Source of the DNA: JASBTN01 sp965228805
GTDB lineage: Bacteria; Pseudomonadota; Alphaproteobacteria; Rhodobacterales; Rhodobacteraceae
Length of the DNA: 64,000 nucleotides
Direction: 5' to 3'
Assembly (NCBI RefSeq): GCF_965228805.1
Contig: NZ_CBDDIE010000003.1
Coordinates: 3,224,001 to 3,288,000, forward strand
Shown: positions 23,938 to 32,215 of the stretch, one piece after another
Position numbering within the stretch: the first letter of the stretch is position 1
Layout: every line of letters begins with the position of its first letter
Position numbers and translations under genes: made by a program
Notes under the pieces: model-generated
Seen by the model: the letters and a program-made list of their open reading frames with translations, nothing else
Told to the model about the DNA's origin: nothing
Databases searched by the model: none

Positions 23938-25191
23938 TTACTGCTGCGGCTCATACCAGCTGGACAGGCCATCCTGCAGCTTCTGGCCCAGCTCGGCCGG
24001 TGAGGACGTGCCCTTGATCGCGGCGACCGAGGCGCCCCAGGTGTCGTTCTCCAGGTTCGGCGTGCCGCGCGACAGGATCTGGTAGGTCGAACGAATGGTC
24101 GACTCACACTCGCCGCGCCAACTGACGAATTCCTTGGCCAGCGGGTCCTGCATCTCGACCGGCGTGTTGGACAGCGGGAAGAAACCCGGCAGCGCATTGC
24201 CGAAAATCGAGGCGAACTCCGGCGAGGCGACCCAGGCCAGGAAGGTGCGCGCAGCCTCGGGGTTGGTAGTGGCCGCGTTCATGCCGATGCCGATATCCGT
24301 GTGGTCCGAAATATAGCAGGTGTCGCCCGCGGCCTGTACCGGCGGCTTGAAGGCGCCCATTTCGAAATCGGCCAGGGCGTTGAAACCCGAGATTTCCCAG
24401 CTGCCCGCGGGATAGATCGCCGCGCGGCCCAGGGTGAACAGGTTCTGGCTGTCGGGATAGGTCTGCGCCTCATACCCGTCGCCCAGATAAGGAGCCCATT
24501 TCGCCAGGGTCTCATAGGGCGCAACCCATTGTTCGTCGGTCAGCTTCTGCTCACCGGCGATCAGCGCCAGGCGTCCTTCTTCACCCTTCCAGTAGTTCGG
24601 GCCGATGTTGTTGTAGCCCATCGTGGCCGCTTCCCACTGGTCGTTGGTGCCCATCGCCATGGGGATATAGCTGCCATCCTCGCGGATCGTCTCCAGCGCG
24701 GTGAAGAACTCGGCTTCGGTGGTCGGCACCTCGATGCCAAGCTCGGAGAAGGCGTCCTTGTTGTAGATGAAGCCGTGAATGACCGAGGCCATGGGCACAC
24801 AGAAGCTGGCCGAGCCGTCATCGGTCTGCCAGGCGGATTTCGCCACGTCCGAGAAATTGCCCATCGCTTCCATGTCGTCGAGGTCGGTCAGGTGCCCGGC
24901 CTCGAACAGCGCCAGAGAGGCATCGAACGGCCGACAGGTGATCAGGTCTCCGGCGGACCCTGCTTCGAGCTTGGAGTTCAGCACCGCATTGTATTCTGCG
25001 GGCGCCGAGGGGGTGAAGCGCACCTTGATGCCGGGATGTTCGGCCTCGAACGCCGGGATGATCTGTTCCTGCCACAGGGCCAGGTCGTCATTGCGCCAGC
25101 TTTCGATGGTCAGCGTAACATCCTGCGCCAGCGCGCCGGTGGCCGTCAGCGCCGTACAGGCCAGGGCCAGGGTCGTCAGTTTGGTTTTCAT
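23938..25191 (-). CDS. Sugar ABC transporter substrate-binding protein
   Basis: A 417-residue periplasmic binding protein of the MalE/UgpB type (SBP_bac_1). A signal peptide ends TATGALA, then QDVTLTIESWRNDDLALWQE opens the mature protein. FEAEHPGIKVRFTPSAPAEY and AAIYPAGSWEISGFNALADF are typical of the family. Context with murQ, nagA and an amino-sugar kinase suggests N-acetylglucosamine, MurNAc or muropeptide-derived sugars as ligand. It is second in the murQ-led operon, 15 bases after the murQ stop. Confidence 0.9.
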   Translation of the reverse strand: MKTKLTTLALACTALTATGALAQDVTLTIESWRNDDLALWQEQIIPAFEAEHPGIKVRFTPSAPAEYNAVLNSKLEAGSAGDLITCRPFDASLALFEAGHLTDLDDMEAMGNFSDVAKSAWQTDDGSASFCVPMASVIHGFIYNKDAFSELGIEVPTTEAEFFTALETIREDGSYIPMAMGTNDQWEAATMGYNNIGPNYWKGEEGRLALIAGEQKLTDEQWVAPYETLAKWAPYLGDGYEAQTYPDSQNLFTLGRAAIYPAGSWEISGFNALADFEMGAFKPPVQAAGDTCYISDHTDIGIGMNAATTNPEAARTFLAWVASPEFASIFGNALPGFFPLSNTPVEMQDPLAKEFVSWRGECESTIRSTYQILSRGTPNLENDTWGASVAAIKGTSSPAELGQKLQDGLSSWYEPQQ

Positions 25192-25206
25192 GGTTTCCTC
25201 CCAGGG

Positions 25207-26115
25207 TTATTGGTTTTCGGTCTGTTGTTCTGCCACGCGGGCAAGGGCGGGCCGGATGTGTCCGCCGGTTTCCTCCAAGAGCTCTGTGGCGGCTTGGGCA
25301 TCACGTGCCCCCGCGGCCAGCAGGATGGCCGGCTTCACGCGACCATCGGTCTGCGCCAGGGCCGCTTCGGCGGCCGCAGCATCCACGCTTGCAACCTGCG
25401 TCACGATCCCCCGCGCACGTTCGCGCAACTTGGCATTGTCGGCGGTCAGGTTGACCATCATGCCGTCATGCACATGGCCCAGGCGCACCGCCATCAGGGT
25501 CGACAGCATGTTCAGCGCAATCTTCTGCGCCGTGCCTGCCCCCATCCGGGTCGAGCCCGAGATCACCTCGGGCGGAGTTTCAAGCAGGATCGCCACATCG
25601 GCTCCCTCCAGCAGCGGCGCGCCCGCATTGTTGGCAATGGCGATCACCGGGGCCCCTGCCCTTTGCGCCAGGCGCAGCGCTTCAAGCGTGTAGGGCGTCG
25701 TGCCGCTGGCCGAAACTGCAATCACCGTGTCGCACGGGCCAAGACCTGCCAGCCCCGCCTGCAGGCCGGCCGTGTCATCTTCGGTATCGCCGGGCATCAC
25801 GACCCCGGTCGGCATGCCGCCCGCCATATGGATGCGGATCTGCGCGGGTGAGATCGAAAAGGTCCCTCCCAGCTCCAATGCATCCGAAGCCGCCATCAGC
25901 CCCGAGGACCCCGCCGCTGCGTAGTGCAACACCCCACCTTCGGAGATGGTGCGCGCCATGAGAGTGGCCCCGGCGCAGATCGCGTCACGGGCGCCCGCCA
26001 CGGCGGCGGCGGCGGCGGCCTGTCCCTGCGCCAGGATGGCAGCGACCTCTTCGATCGGACGGTTATCCAGTCCGATCGCCGCCTCATGCAACTGTTCCGT
26101 GGTTCTGGTCGACAC
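25207..26115 (-). CDS. murQ: N-acetylmuramic acid 6-phosphate etherase
   Basis: A 302-residue cytoplasmic SIS-domain enzyme that splits MurNAc 6-phosphate into GlcNAc 6-phosphate and D-lactate in cell-wall recycling. STRTTEQLHEAAIGLDNRP at the N-terminus, the SIS core YAAAGSSGLMAASDALEL, AVSASGTTPYTLEAL and the diagnostic SGSTRMGAGTAQKIALNMLS are all present. The GTG start at 26115 is chosen because AAGGGGG lies six bases upstream and it matches the family's usual beginning; longer readings run into the operator region. It leads the minus-strand operon and faces the kinase gene across a shared control region. Confidence 0.95.
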   Translation of the reverse strand: MSTRTTEQLHEAAIGLDNRPIEEVAAILAQGQAAAAAAVAGARDAICAGATLMARTISEGGVLHYAAAGSSGLMAASDALELGGTFSISPAQIRIHMAGGMPTGVVMPGDTEDDTAGLQAGLAGLGPCDTVIAVSASGTTPYTLEALRLAQRAGAPVIAIANNAGAPLLEGADVAILLETPPEVISGSTRMGAGTAQKIALNMLSTLMAVRLGHVHDGMMVNLTADNAKLRERARGIVTQVASVDAAAAEAALAQTDGRVKPAILLAAGARDAQAATELLEETGGHIRPALARVAEQQTENQ

Positions 26116-26140
26116 GCGAATCCCCCTTTGAACATCAGGA

Positions 26141-26181
26141 TACCTTTTAGATACCATTTGTCTACCATTTTGTCATTTCGC
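26141..26181 (-). promoter_or_regulatory. Promoter and GntR-type operator repeats upstream of murQ
   Basis: On the minus strand ATGACA, a 17-base spacer and TATCTA form a plausible promoter. Three GGTA-type repeats (ATGGTAGACA, ATGGTATCTA, AAGGTATCC) overlap its spacer, -10 and start region. They resemble the TGGTATAGACAA-like sites of NagR/HutC-group GntR repressors. The GntR gene of this cluster is the obvious partner. Confidence 0.5.
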
Positions 26182-26230
26182 ACTCATGGAAGCGGCGAGG
26201 TCCTCCGATTTGGGGTAGGAGATCGCCAAT

Positions 26231-26268
26231 TTGGCCTTTCATTTTCTTAATAGGTATTATATAGGTAT
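26231..26268 (+). promoter_or_regulatory. Promoter and operator repeats upstream of the sugar kinase
   Basis: TTGGCC (26231-26236) and TATTAT (26255-26260) are 18 bases apart. Two direct copies of ATAGGTATT-like sequence (26250-26258 and 26260-26269) sit on the -10 and the start region. The predicted start is only about six bases before the ATG at 26273, which has no ribosome-binding site, so the message may be almost leaderless. Confidence 0.45.
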
Positions 26269-26272
26269 TTTC

Positions 26273-27160
26273 ATGACGAATGCGAAAACATATCCAATCA
26301 TCGCGGTGGATGGCGGTGGCACGCGTTGCCGGATTGCCCTGAAACGCGGGCAGGACACCACGGTGGTTGAGACCGGATCCGCAAATGTCACCAGCAATTT
26401 CGACGGTGCGGTTGCAGAGATTGAGGCAGGCCTGAACGCCTTGGCCGAACACAGTGCAATGTCCCTGCCCCGCCTCACGGCAATTCCCGCCTATGTCGGC
26501 CTGGCCGGAGTGACCGGTCCAGCGATTGCCGAACGTCTGACCCAGGCTCTGCCCTTTGACCGCGTTGTGGTGGAGGATGACCGTCCCGCAGCCCTACGCG
26601 GTGCCTTGGGGGCGCAGGACGGGTTCGTGGCCCATTGCGGCACCGGCTCCTTTATCGCAGCGCAGATCGACGGCCAGCGGCGCATTGTCGGGGGCTGGGG
26701 GCCGGTTCTGGGCGATCCGGCCTCGGCACAATGGGTCGGACGGCATGCGCTGAGCTATACGCTGGACGCCGCTGACGGGTTGGCGCCCAACACCGGCATG
26801 GCGCAGCATTTCCTGTCGACCCTGGGCGGCACCGCCGGGGTCGTCGCCTTTGCTGCAAGCGCCCGCCCGGCCGATTTCGGTGCGCTAGCCCCGGTGGTCA
26901 CCGACCACGCCGAGGCAGGTGATGCGCTGGCAATTGCCCTGATGGGTGACGCGGCCGGACTGCTTGTGCGCCTCCTGACCAAGATGGGCTGGACCCCTGG
27001 CAAGACCATCTGCCTGACAGGTGGGATCGGGCCCTCATATGCCACCCACCTGCCCGCGCAGATGCAAATGGACCTGAAAGCGCCCCTGGGCGAGCCCCTG
27101 TCCGGCGCCCTGTCGCTGGCACGCGAGTTTTCGACGGAGGTGACCCTTGAACGTGGCTGA
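26273..27160 (+). CDS. BadF/BadG-type amino-sugar kinase
   Basis: A 295-residue member of the actin-like ATPase superfamily. The phosphate-1 motif IIAVDGGGTRCRIAL is at about residues 9-23, a glycine-rich phosphate-2/adenosine region VAHCGTGSFIAAQ near 125, and GGWGPVLGDPASAQWVGRHA around 145. N-acetylglucosamine and MurNAc kinases of this family have the same layout. With murQ and nagA around it, it probably phosphorylates imported GlcNAc and/or MurNAc at position 6. The start at 26273 was preferred to one 42 bases upstream because that would lie in the operator. It overlaps the GntR gene by 14 bases. Confidence 0.85.
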   Translation: MTNAKTYPIIAVDGGGTRCRIALKRGQDTTVVETGSANVTSNFDGAVAEIEAGLNALAEHSAMSLPRLTAIPAYVGLAGVTGPAIAERLTQALPFDRVVVEDDRPAALRGALGAQDGFVAHCGTGSFIAAQIDGQRRIVGGWGPVLGDPASAQWVGRHALSYTLDAADGLAPNTGMAQHFLSTLGGTAGVVAFAASARPADFGALAPVVTDHAEAGDALAIALMGDAAGLLVRLLTKMGWTPGKTICLTGGIGPSYATHLPAQMQMDLKAPLGEPLSGALSLAREFSTEVTLERG

Positions 27161-27902
27161 ATACCTGGACCCCGACGGCTGGTTGGGCCACAGCGCCGGA
27201 CCGCGCTACGTGCAGCTGCGCCGCCGCCTGGAACGCGGGATCGAAAGCGGCGACCTGCCGCCCGACAGCTCGCTGCCCCCCGAACGCGAAGTGGCCGATA
27301 TCACCGGCCTGTCGCGTGTCACCGTGCGCAAGGCGATCCAGGAACTGGTCAAGCTGGGTCTGGTTGAACAGCGCCAAGGCTCGGGCACATTTGTACGTGC
27401 GCCGGTCGCGAAGGTCGAACAGTCATTGTCGCACCTGACCTCGTTCACCGAGGACATGCGGCGCCGGGGCCTGGACACCACGTCGAAATGGATCGAACGC
27501 GGGGTCTTCATGCCCTCGCCCGAGGAAGTCATGGCTCTGGGCCTGTCGGCGGGCGACAGCGTCTCGCGCATTTATCGCCTGCGCGAAGCGGGCGGGCAGC
27601 CGATGGCGCTGGAATGTGCCTCCTTGCCGATCGACATCCTGCCCAACCCGATCGAGGTCACGACCTCACTTTACGAAGTGCTGGAACGTAGTGGAAACCG
27701 CCCGGTGCGCGCGGTGCAGAAGATCTCGGCAATCAATCTGGAACCGACCGAGGCTGACCTGCTGGGCGTGGCCGAAGGCACCGCCGGGCTGCGCATCCAG
27801 CGCACCTCCTACCTGGACAGCGGGCGGGTGGCCGAACTGACCCGGTCGATCTATCGCGGGGATGCCTATGACTTCGTCGCCGAATTGCGCCTGTCCAATT
27901 GA
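27147..27902 (+). CDS. GntR-family (HutC/NagR-type) transcriptional regulator
   Basis: A 251-residue DNA-binding protein. The winged helix-turn-helix is at about residues 18-85 (GPRYVQLRRRLERGIESGDL, LPPEREVADITGLSRVTVRK, GLVEQRQGSGTFVRAP), and a UTRA ligand domain occupies about 95-245 (YRLREAGGQPMALECASLPI, RSIYRGDAYDFVAELRL). NagR/DasR members sense GlcN-6-P or GlcNAc-6-P and repress amino-sugar genes, which fits this cluster. The TTG start at 27147 is chosen because GGAGG is six bases upstream. Candidate operators lie in the murQ-kinase gap. Confidence 0.9.
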   Translation: MNVAEYLDPDGWLGHSAGPRYVQLRRRLERGIESGDLPPDSSLPPEREVADITGLSRVTVRKAIQELVKLGLVEQRQGSGTFVRAPVAKVEQSLSHLTSFTEDMRRRGLDTTSKWIERGVFMPSPEEVMALGLSAGDSVSRIYRLREAGGQPMALECASLPIDILPNPIEVTTSLYEVLERSGNRPVRAVQKISAINLEPTEADLLGVAEGTAGLRIQRTSYLDSGRVAELTRSIYRGDAYDFVAELRLSN

Positions 27903-27950
27903 CCTGCCCAACTGACCCGATACATCTGCTCAAACCGAAAGCTGCCCGAC

Positions 27951-28982
27951 ATGACCACTGAGACCCAAACGCGCATGCGGCGCGAAATCGACGAAATCCC
28001 CGATGCGGTGGAGCGGCTGCTCAGCCAAGGCGCCGCCACCGTGCGCGATATGGCCGACCAGATCCGCGCCCACGATCCACGCCTGCTATTGTCGGTGGCG
28101 CGCGGATCGTCGGACCATGCCGCGACCTATCTGAAATACGCGAGCGAGCTGCTGCTGGGCCTGCCCATGGCCTCGGTCGGCCCGTCGATCAAGTCGATCT
28201 ATGACGTGGACCTGTCCGGCGCTGGCGCGCTGTGCCTGTCGGTCTCGCAGTCGGGCAAAAGCCCAGACATCGTCGCCCTGACCGAAGCCTTTACCCGCAC
28301 CGGTGCCTATACGGTGGCGATCACCAACCATGACGACTCGCCGCTGGCGAAGGTGACCACCGCCACCCTGCCGATCCACGCGGGGCCGGAGTTGAGCGTG
28401 GCGGCGACCAAGACCTTTGTGACCTCCCTGGTGGCCGGGCTGTGGCTCCTGGCAGAGTGGAAGGGTGATACCGAGCTTCTGGCCGCCATCCGCGCCCTGC
28501 CCCCGCAACTGGCACGGGCGACCGAATGTGACTGGTCCGCTGCCGCCGAGGCAATTACCGGCCAGTCCCTCTTTACCCTCGGGCGCGGACCCAGTTGGGC
28601 GATCTCGAACGAGGCCGCGCTGAAATTCAAGGAGACCAGCCAGATTCACGCCGAAAGCTATTCGGCGGCGGAGGTGCTGCACGGCCCTGTCTCGATCGTC
28701 GAGCCTGACTTCCCGGTCATCGCCTTCGCCGCGCGTGATGCGGCCGAAGACGCGGTGGCGGAGGTTTGTGACGCACTGGCTGATAAAGGCGCGGCGGCCT
28801 TCGCAACCACCAATCGCGTCACCAGGGCGACCGCCCTGCCGAATGTGGCAACAGACCACTGGCTAACCGATCCGATCACCTCGATCGTGTCTTTCTATGG
28901 CATGGTGGAAAGCGTCGCCGCGCGGCGTGGGATCAATCCCGATGCCCCGCGCCATCTGAAGAAAGTGACCCAGACGGTATGA
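27951..28982 (+). CDS. SIS-domain glucosamine-6-phosphate deaminase (NagB-II type)
   Basis: A 343-residue cytoplasmic protein with two SIS domains, lacking the glutaminase half of GlmS. SVARGSSDHAATYLKYASEL, CLSVSQSGKSPDIVAL and LSVAATKTFVTSLVAG form the first domain, and FTLGRGPSWAISNEAALKFK, ETSQIHAESYSAAEVLHGPV the second, ending in HLKKVTQTV as GlmS-type isomerases do. Such proteins convert glucosamine 6-phosphate to fructose 6-phosphate and ammonia. It overlaps nagA by four bases (ATGA), and NagA makes its substrate, so the assignment is well supported by context. Confidence 0.9.
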   Translation: MTTETQTRMRREIDEIPDAVERLLSQGAATVRDMADQIRAHDPRLLLSVARGSSDHAATYLKYASELLLGLPMASVGPSIKSIYDVDLSGAGALCLSVSQSGKSPDIVALTEAFTRTGAYTVAITNHDDSPLAKVTTATLPIHAGPELSVAATKTFVTSLVAGLWLLAEWKGDTELLAAIRALPPQLARATECDWSAAAEAITGQSLFTLGRGPSWAISNEAALKFKETSQIHAESYSAAEVLHGPVSIVEPDFPVIAFAARDAAEDAVAEVCDALADKGAAAFATTNRVTRATALPNVATDHWLTDPITSIVSFYGMVESVAARRGINPDAPRHLKKVTQTV

Positions 28983-30118
28983 CCCGCCCCAGCCTCCTCT
29001 TTCGCAATGGTCGCATCTTTGACGGCACCCGTTTGCTGGACGGTCATGTGGCCGCTTTCCGGGACGGATGCCTTACCGCGCTGGTGCCCGAGCGTGAGGC
29101 GCCGCAGGCAGAGGAGGTCGTGGATCTGGCAGGCGACATCCTGTCACCGGGCTATGTCGACCTGCAGGTCAATGGTGGCGACGGGCTGATGCTGAACGAT
29201 GCGCCGGATGTCGCGACACTGACCCGGATCGCTCAGGCCCATCGACGGCTGGGCTGCCGCTGGATCCTGCCCACATTGATCACCGATACGCCAGACAAGA
29301 CCCGCACCACGATCGAGGCGGCAAAGACCGCGATCCGACAGGGTGTCGATGGCATCGCCGGGCTGCATCTCGAAGGCCCCCATCTGTCGGTGACACGCAA
29401 GGGCGCGCATGACGCGACCCTGATCCGCCCGATGGAACCAGAGGATCTGACAGCGCTCTGTGACGCCGCCCGGGCCCTTCCCGCGCTTATGGTCACCATC
29501 GCGCCGGAAAGCGTCACGCCAGAACAGGTCAACACGCTGACACAGGCCGGGGCCGCGGTGTCACTGGGGCATACGGATGCGGATTTTGACATCTGCACAG
29601 CCCATATCGCGGCTGGCGCCCGCTGCGCCACCCATCTGTTCAACGCGATGAGCCAGCTGGGCAACCGCGAGCCGGGGCTGGTCGGTGCGGCCTTGTCCTC
29701 AGGGCAGTTGTCCTGCGGGCTGATCGCCGATGGCATCCATGTCCACCCGCAGAGCATGCGCGCGGCCTTCGCCGCGAAGATCGGTCCCGGCGGGATCTTT
29801 CTGGTCAGCGACGCCATGGCCGTGGCGGGCACCGAACTGGGTGAGTTTCACCTTGAGGGGCGCCTGATCCGCCGCGAGGCAGGTCGCCTGACCTTGGAGG
29901 ATGGCACCCTTGCCGGGGCCGACCTGGACCTGACGCAGGCTTTGAATGTGCTTGTGAACCGGGTCGGAATTCCCCTGGACCAGGCCCTCGCCGCCGCCAC
30001 AACACTCCCGGGCCGACTGATCGGGCTGGACGTTGCCCTTGCCCCTGCAAGCGCCAACCGGATTGCGGACGTTATCCGCATCTCGCCCGACCTTCGCCAC
30101 TGCGCCCCCGCTATTTGA
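28979..30118 (+). CDS. nagA: N-acetylglucosamine-6-phosphate deacetylase
   Basis: A 379-residue amidohydrolase that removes acetate from GlcNAc 6-phosphate. LAGDILSPGYVDLQVNGGDG near the N-terminus, HLEGPHLSVTRKGAHD (metal/substrate site, about residues 124-139), SLGHTDADFD, ATHLFNAMSQLGNREPGLVG and ISDAM-like LVSDAMAVAGTELG are all family hallmarks. Its start overlaps the deaminase stop and its 3' end overlaps the Lrp-type gene on the other strand by eight bases. It completes the path from MurNAc/GlcNAc to fructose 6-phosphate. Confidence 0.95.
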   Translation: MTRPSLLFRNGRIFDGTRLLDGHVAAFRDGCLTALVPEREAPQAEEVVDLAGDILSPGYVDLQVNGGDGLMLNDAPDVATLTRIAQAHRRLGCRWILPTLITDTPDKTRTTIEAAKTAIRQGVDGIAGLHLEGPHLSVTRKGAHDATLIRPMEPEDLTALCDAARALPALMVTIAPESVTPEQVNTLTQAGAAVSLGHTDADFDICTAHIAAGARCATHLFNAMSQLGNREPGLVGAALSSGQLSCGLIADGIHVHPQSMRAAFAAKIGPGGIFLVSDAMAVAGTELGEFHLEGRLIRREAGRLTLEDGTLAGADLDLTQALNVLVNRVGIPLDQALAAATTLPGRLIGLDVALAPASANRIADVIRISPDLRHCAPAI

Positions 30119-30530
30119 ACCGGTTCAGGCAGATACTGGTATTGGTATCCGCAACCGACGGCAGGCGTCTGATCCGGGCCAGCACCTCGTCCAGACGCGG
30201 CAGGGAAGATACCTGGATGTCCAGGTGAAAGTCGAAATCGCCGTTGACGGCGGTCAGGGTTTCGACCTCATCCATGGCCTTCAACTTGGCAATCACCTGA
30301 CGGCTGTCGCCGGTGGCAAGCTTGATCATGACCACCGCCTGGATCAGAGCGGGGCTGTGCCCCTGCCCCGGCGCGACGGTGAAACCCGCGATGACCCCGT
30401 CGGCCAGCAACCGGTCGATCCGGTTCTGCACGGTGGAGCGCGAAACGCCAAGGCTGCGTGCCAGTTCCGCCGCCGGGCTCCGGGCATCACGATTCAACAG
30501 GCGCAGCAGCTCGCGGTCCGTATCATCCAT
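30111..30530 (-). CDS. Lrp/AsnC-family transcriptional regulator
   Basis: A 139-residue regulator with an N-terminal helix-turn-helix (MDDTDRELLRLLNRDARSPA, ELARSLGVSRSTVQNRIDRL) and an AsnC-type ligand domain (ALIQAVVMIKLATGDSRQVI, and VNGDFDFHLDIQV, about residues 95-107). The start at 30530 has AAGGGAGA upstream and fits the family length. It is divergent from the nitrilase-family gene 128 bases away and is the likely controller of it. The 3' end overlaps nagA by eight bases. Confidence 0.9.
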   Translation of the reverse strand: MDDTDRELLRLLNRDARSPAAELARSLGVSRSTVQNRIDRLLADGVIAGFTVAPGQGHSPALIQAVVMIKLATGDSRQVIAKLKAMDEVETLTAVNGDFDFHLDIQVSSLPRLDEVLARIRRLPSVADTNTSICLNRFK

Positions 30531-30658
30531 CGAATTCTCCCTTATCACCGTCAACGTGATCGTATCGCGTAAATTCTGGCAAATCGAGTGATCAACCAGC
30601 CTATTCGTCAATCCTAAACCGTGCCAGCCTTCCTTCGACAGGAGTGAAAGGAAAGCCA

Positions 30659-31435
30659 ATGAAAGTCACCGTATGCCAGTTGGACCCGCGCGCGGGCCAT
30701 CTGGAGGACAGCCTTGCCGGTCTGCAGGCGCATGCTGCTGCAGAGGGCAGCGATTTCGTGCTCCTACCCGAAATGTGCTTTGCCGAGTGGCTGGCGGCAA
30801 ATCCGGTCACCTCGCAGGAAGCCTGGGAAAAGGCCGTCGCGGCGCATGACCGTCACATTGCCGCGCTGGATCAGCTGGGAGCCAAGGCCGTGATGGGCAC
30901 CCGCCCGATTGTCACCGCCCAGGGCAGCCGCAGGAACGAGGCATTTCTGTGGACCCGCGAGACCCCCGCCCCCACGCCGGTGCACCAGAAATACTACCTG
31001 CCTGATGAGGAGGGGTACTGGGAGCACAGCTGGTATGATCGCGGTCCCAAACAGTTCGACATGGCACGTGCGCTTGGGGCGCGGATCGGGGTGCAGATCT
31101 GCACGGAGATGTGGTTTTTTGAATGGGCGCGTCACTATGCGGCGTCGCGGGTCGATCTTCTGTGCGTTCCACGTGCGACCCCGCATGGGTCGGTCCAGAA
31201 ATGGCTGGCCGGTGGGCAGGCCGCGGCAGTTTGCTCGGGCGCCTATTGCCTGTCGTCGAACCTGTGGGCGCCCCCCGGCGAGGCGGTCAACGCTGGCGGA
31301 CTGGGCTGGGTGGTTGATCCCGAGGGGGAGGTCCTGGCGACGACGGACAAAGACAGCCCCTTCGCCACGGTCGAGATCAACCTGACATTCGCCCGGGCCA
31401 GCAAGGTGACCTATCCGCGCTATGTACCCGAGTAG
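30659..31435 (+). CDS. Nitrilase-superfamily carbon-nitrogen hydrolase
   Basis: A 258-residue cytoplasmic hydrolase with the catalytic triad of the superfamily: E38 (LLPEMCF), K111 (VHQKYYLP) and C148 (QICTEMWF). Such enzymes cleave amides or N-carbamoyl groups. The tail VVDPEGEVLATTDKDSPFAT is standard. The ATG at 30659 with AAAGGA upstream is preferred to a GTG at 30644. The divergent Lrp-type gene suggests an amino-acid-related amide as substrate, but this is inference; the family is too broad to name one. Confidence 0.88.
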   Translation: MKVTVCQLDPRAGHLEDSLAGLQAHAAAEGSDFVLLPEMCFAEWLAANPVTSQEAWEKAVAAHDRHIAALDQLGAKAVMGTRPIVTAQGSRRNEAFLWTRETPAPTPVHQKYYLPDEEGYWEHSWYDRGPKQFDMARALGARIGVQICTEMWFFEWARHYAASRVDLLCVPRATPHGSVQKWLAGGQAAAVCSGAYCLSSNLWAPPGEAVNAGGLGWVVDPEGEVLATTDKDSPFATVEINLTFARASKVTYPRYVPE

Positions 31436-31524
31436 ACAACGCCGCCCCCTGCCTCTTGTGTTTCGTGCAAGTTACGGGTGCGAAATGGGGCGCAGCGCAT
31501 AGCTGTCGCCCCTGAAGCCTTGCC

Positions 31525-32214
31525 CTATCCCAGGGCGTAGCCCGTGCCACGCACGGTGCGTAGCGGGTCTTCGCCGCCGTGCTTGCACAGCGCCTTGCGC
31601 AGGCGACCCACATGCACGTCCACGGTGCGCGTGTCGACATAGACGTCGCGCCCCCAGACCCGGTCCAGAAGCTGTTCTCGCGACCAGACGCGGCCGGGTT
31701 TCTCCATCAGGGTCGTCAGCAAGCGGAACTCGGTCGGACCCAACTTGATCGCCTCGCCGCCACGGGTCACCCGATGGCTTTCGCCGTCCAGAACGATGTC
31801 TTCGAACTCCAGGCGCTGGCCGACCGCAGCCGGGCGGGTGCGGCGCAGTTGAGTGCGGATTCGCGCCATCAGCTCGCTGACCGAGAACGGCTTGACCACA
31901 TAGTCATCCGCCCCGGTTTCCAGGCCGCGTACGCGATCCAGTTCCTCGGAGCGTGCCGAAAGCATGATCACCGGGATCGCGCGGGTCTCCTTGCGGGTCT
32001 TCACGCGGCGGCAAATCTCGATCCCCGAGACACCAGGCAGCATCCAGTCCAGCAAGATCAGGTCGGGCATGACCTCCTCGACCAGGATCAGGGCGTCATC
32101 GCCGTTCTCGGCCATCGCCACCTCATAGCCTTCCGAGGCCAGATTGTAGCGCAGGATCTCTCGTTGGGCAGGCTCATCCTCGACCAGAAGAACGGTGGGC
32201 GTTTCGGCACTCAT
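31525..32214 (-). CDS. phoB: Phosphate regulon response regulator PhoB
   Basis: A 229-residue OmpR-type regulator. The receiver domain has E12/D13 (LVEDEPA), the phospho-acceptor D56 (LILLDWMLPG) and K at VVKPFS; the C-terminal winged helix has LGPTEFRLLTTLMEKPGRVW, SREQLLDRVWGRDVYVDTRT and VRTVRGTGYAL-like text. It starts one base after the phoU stop and ends the pst operon. Activated by PhoR under phosphate limitation, it binds Pho boxes such as that at 37804-37833. Confidence 0.96.
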   Translation of the reverse strand: MSAETPTVLLVEDEPAQREILRYNLASEGYEVAMAENGDDALILVEEVMPDLILLDWMLPGVSGIEICRRVKTRKETRAIPVIMLSARSEELDRVRGLETGADDYVVKPFSVSELMARIRTQLRRTRPAAVGQRLEFEDIVLDGESHRVTRGGEAIKLGPTEFRLLTTLMEKPGRVWSREQLLDRVWGRDVYVDTRTVDVHVGRLRKALCKHGGEDPLRTVRGTGYALG

Positions 32215-32215
32215 G

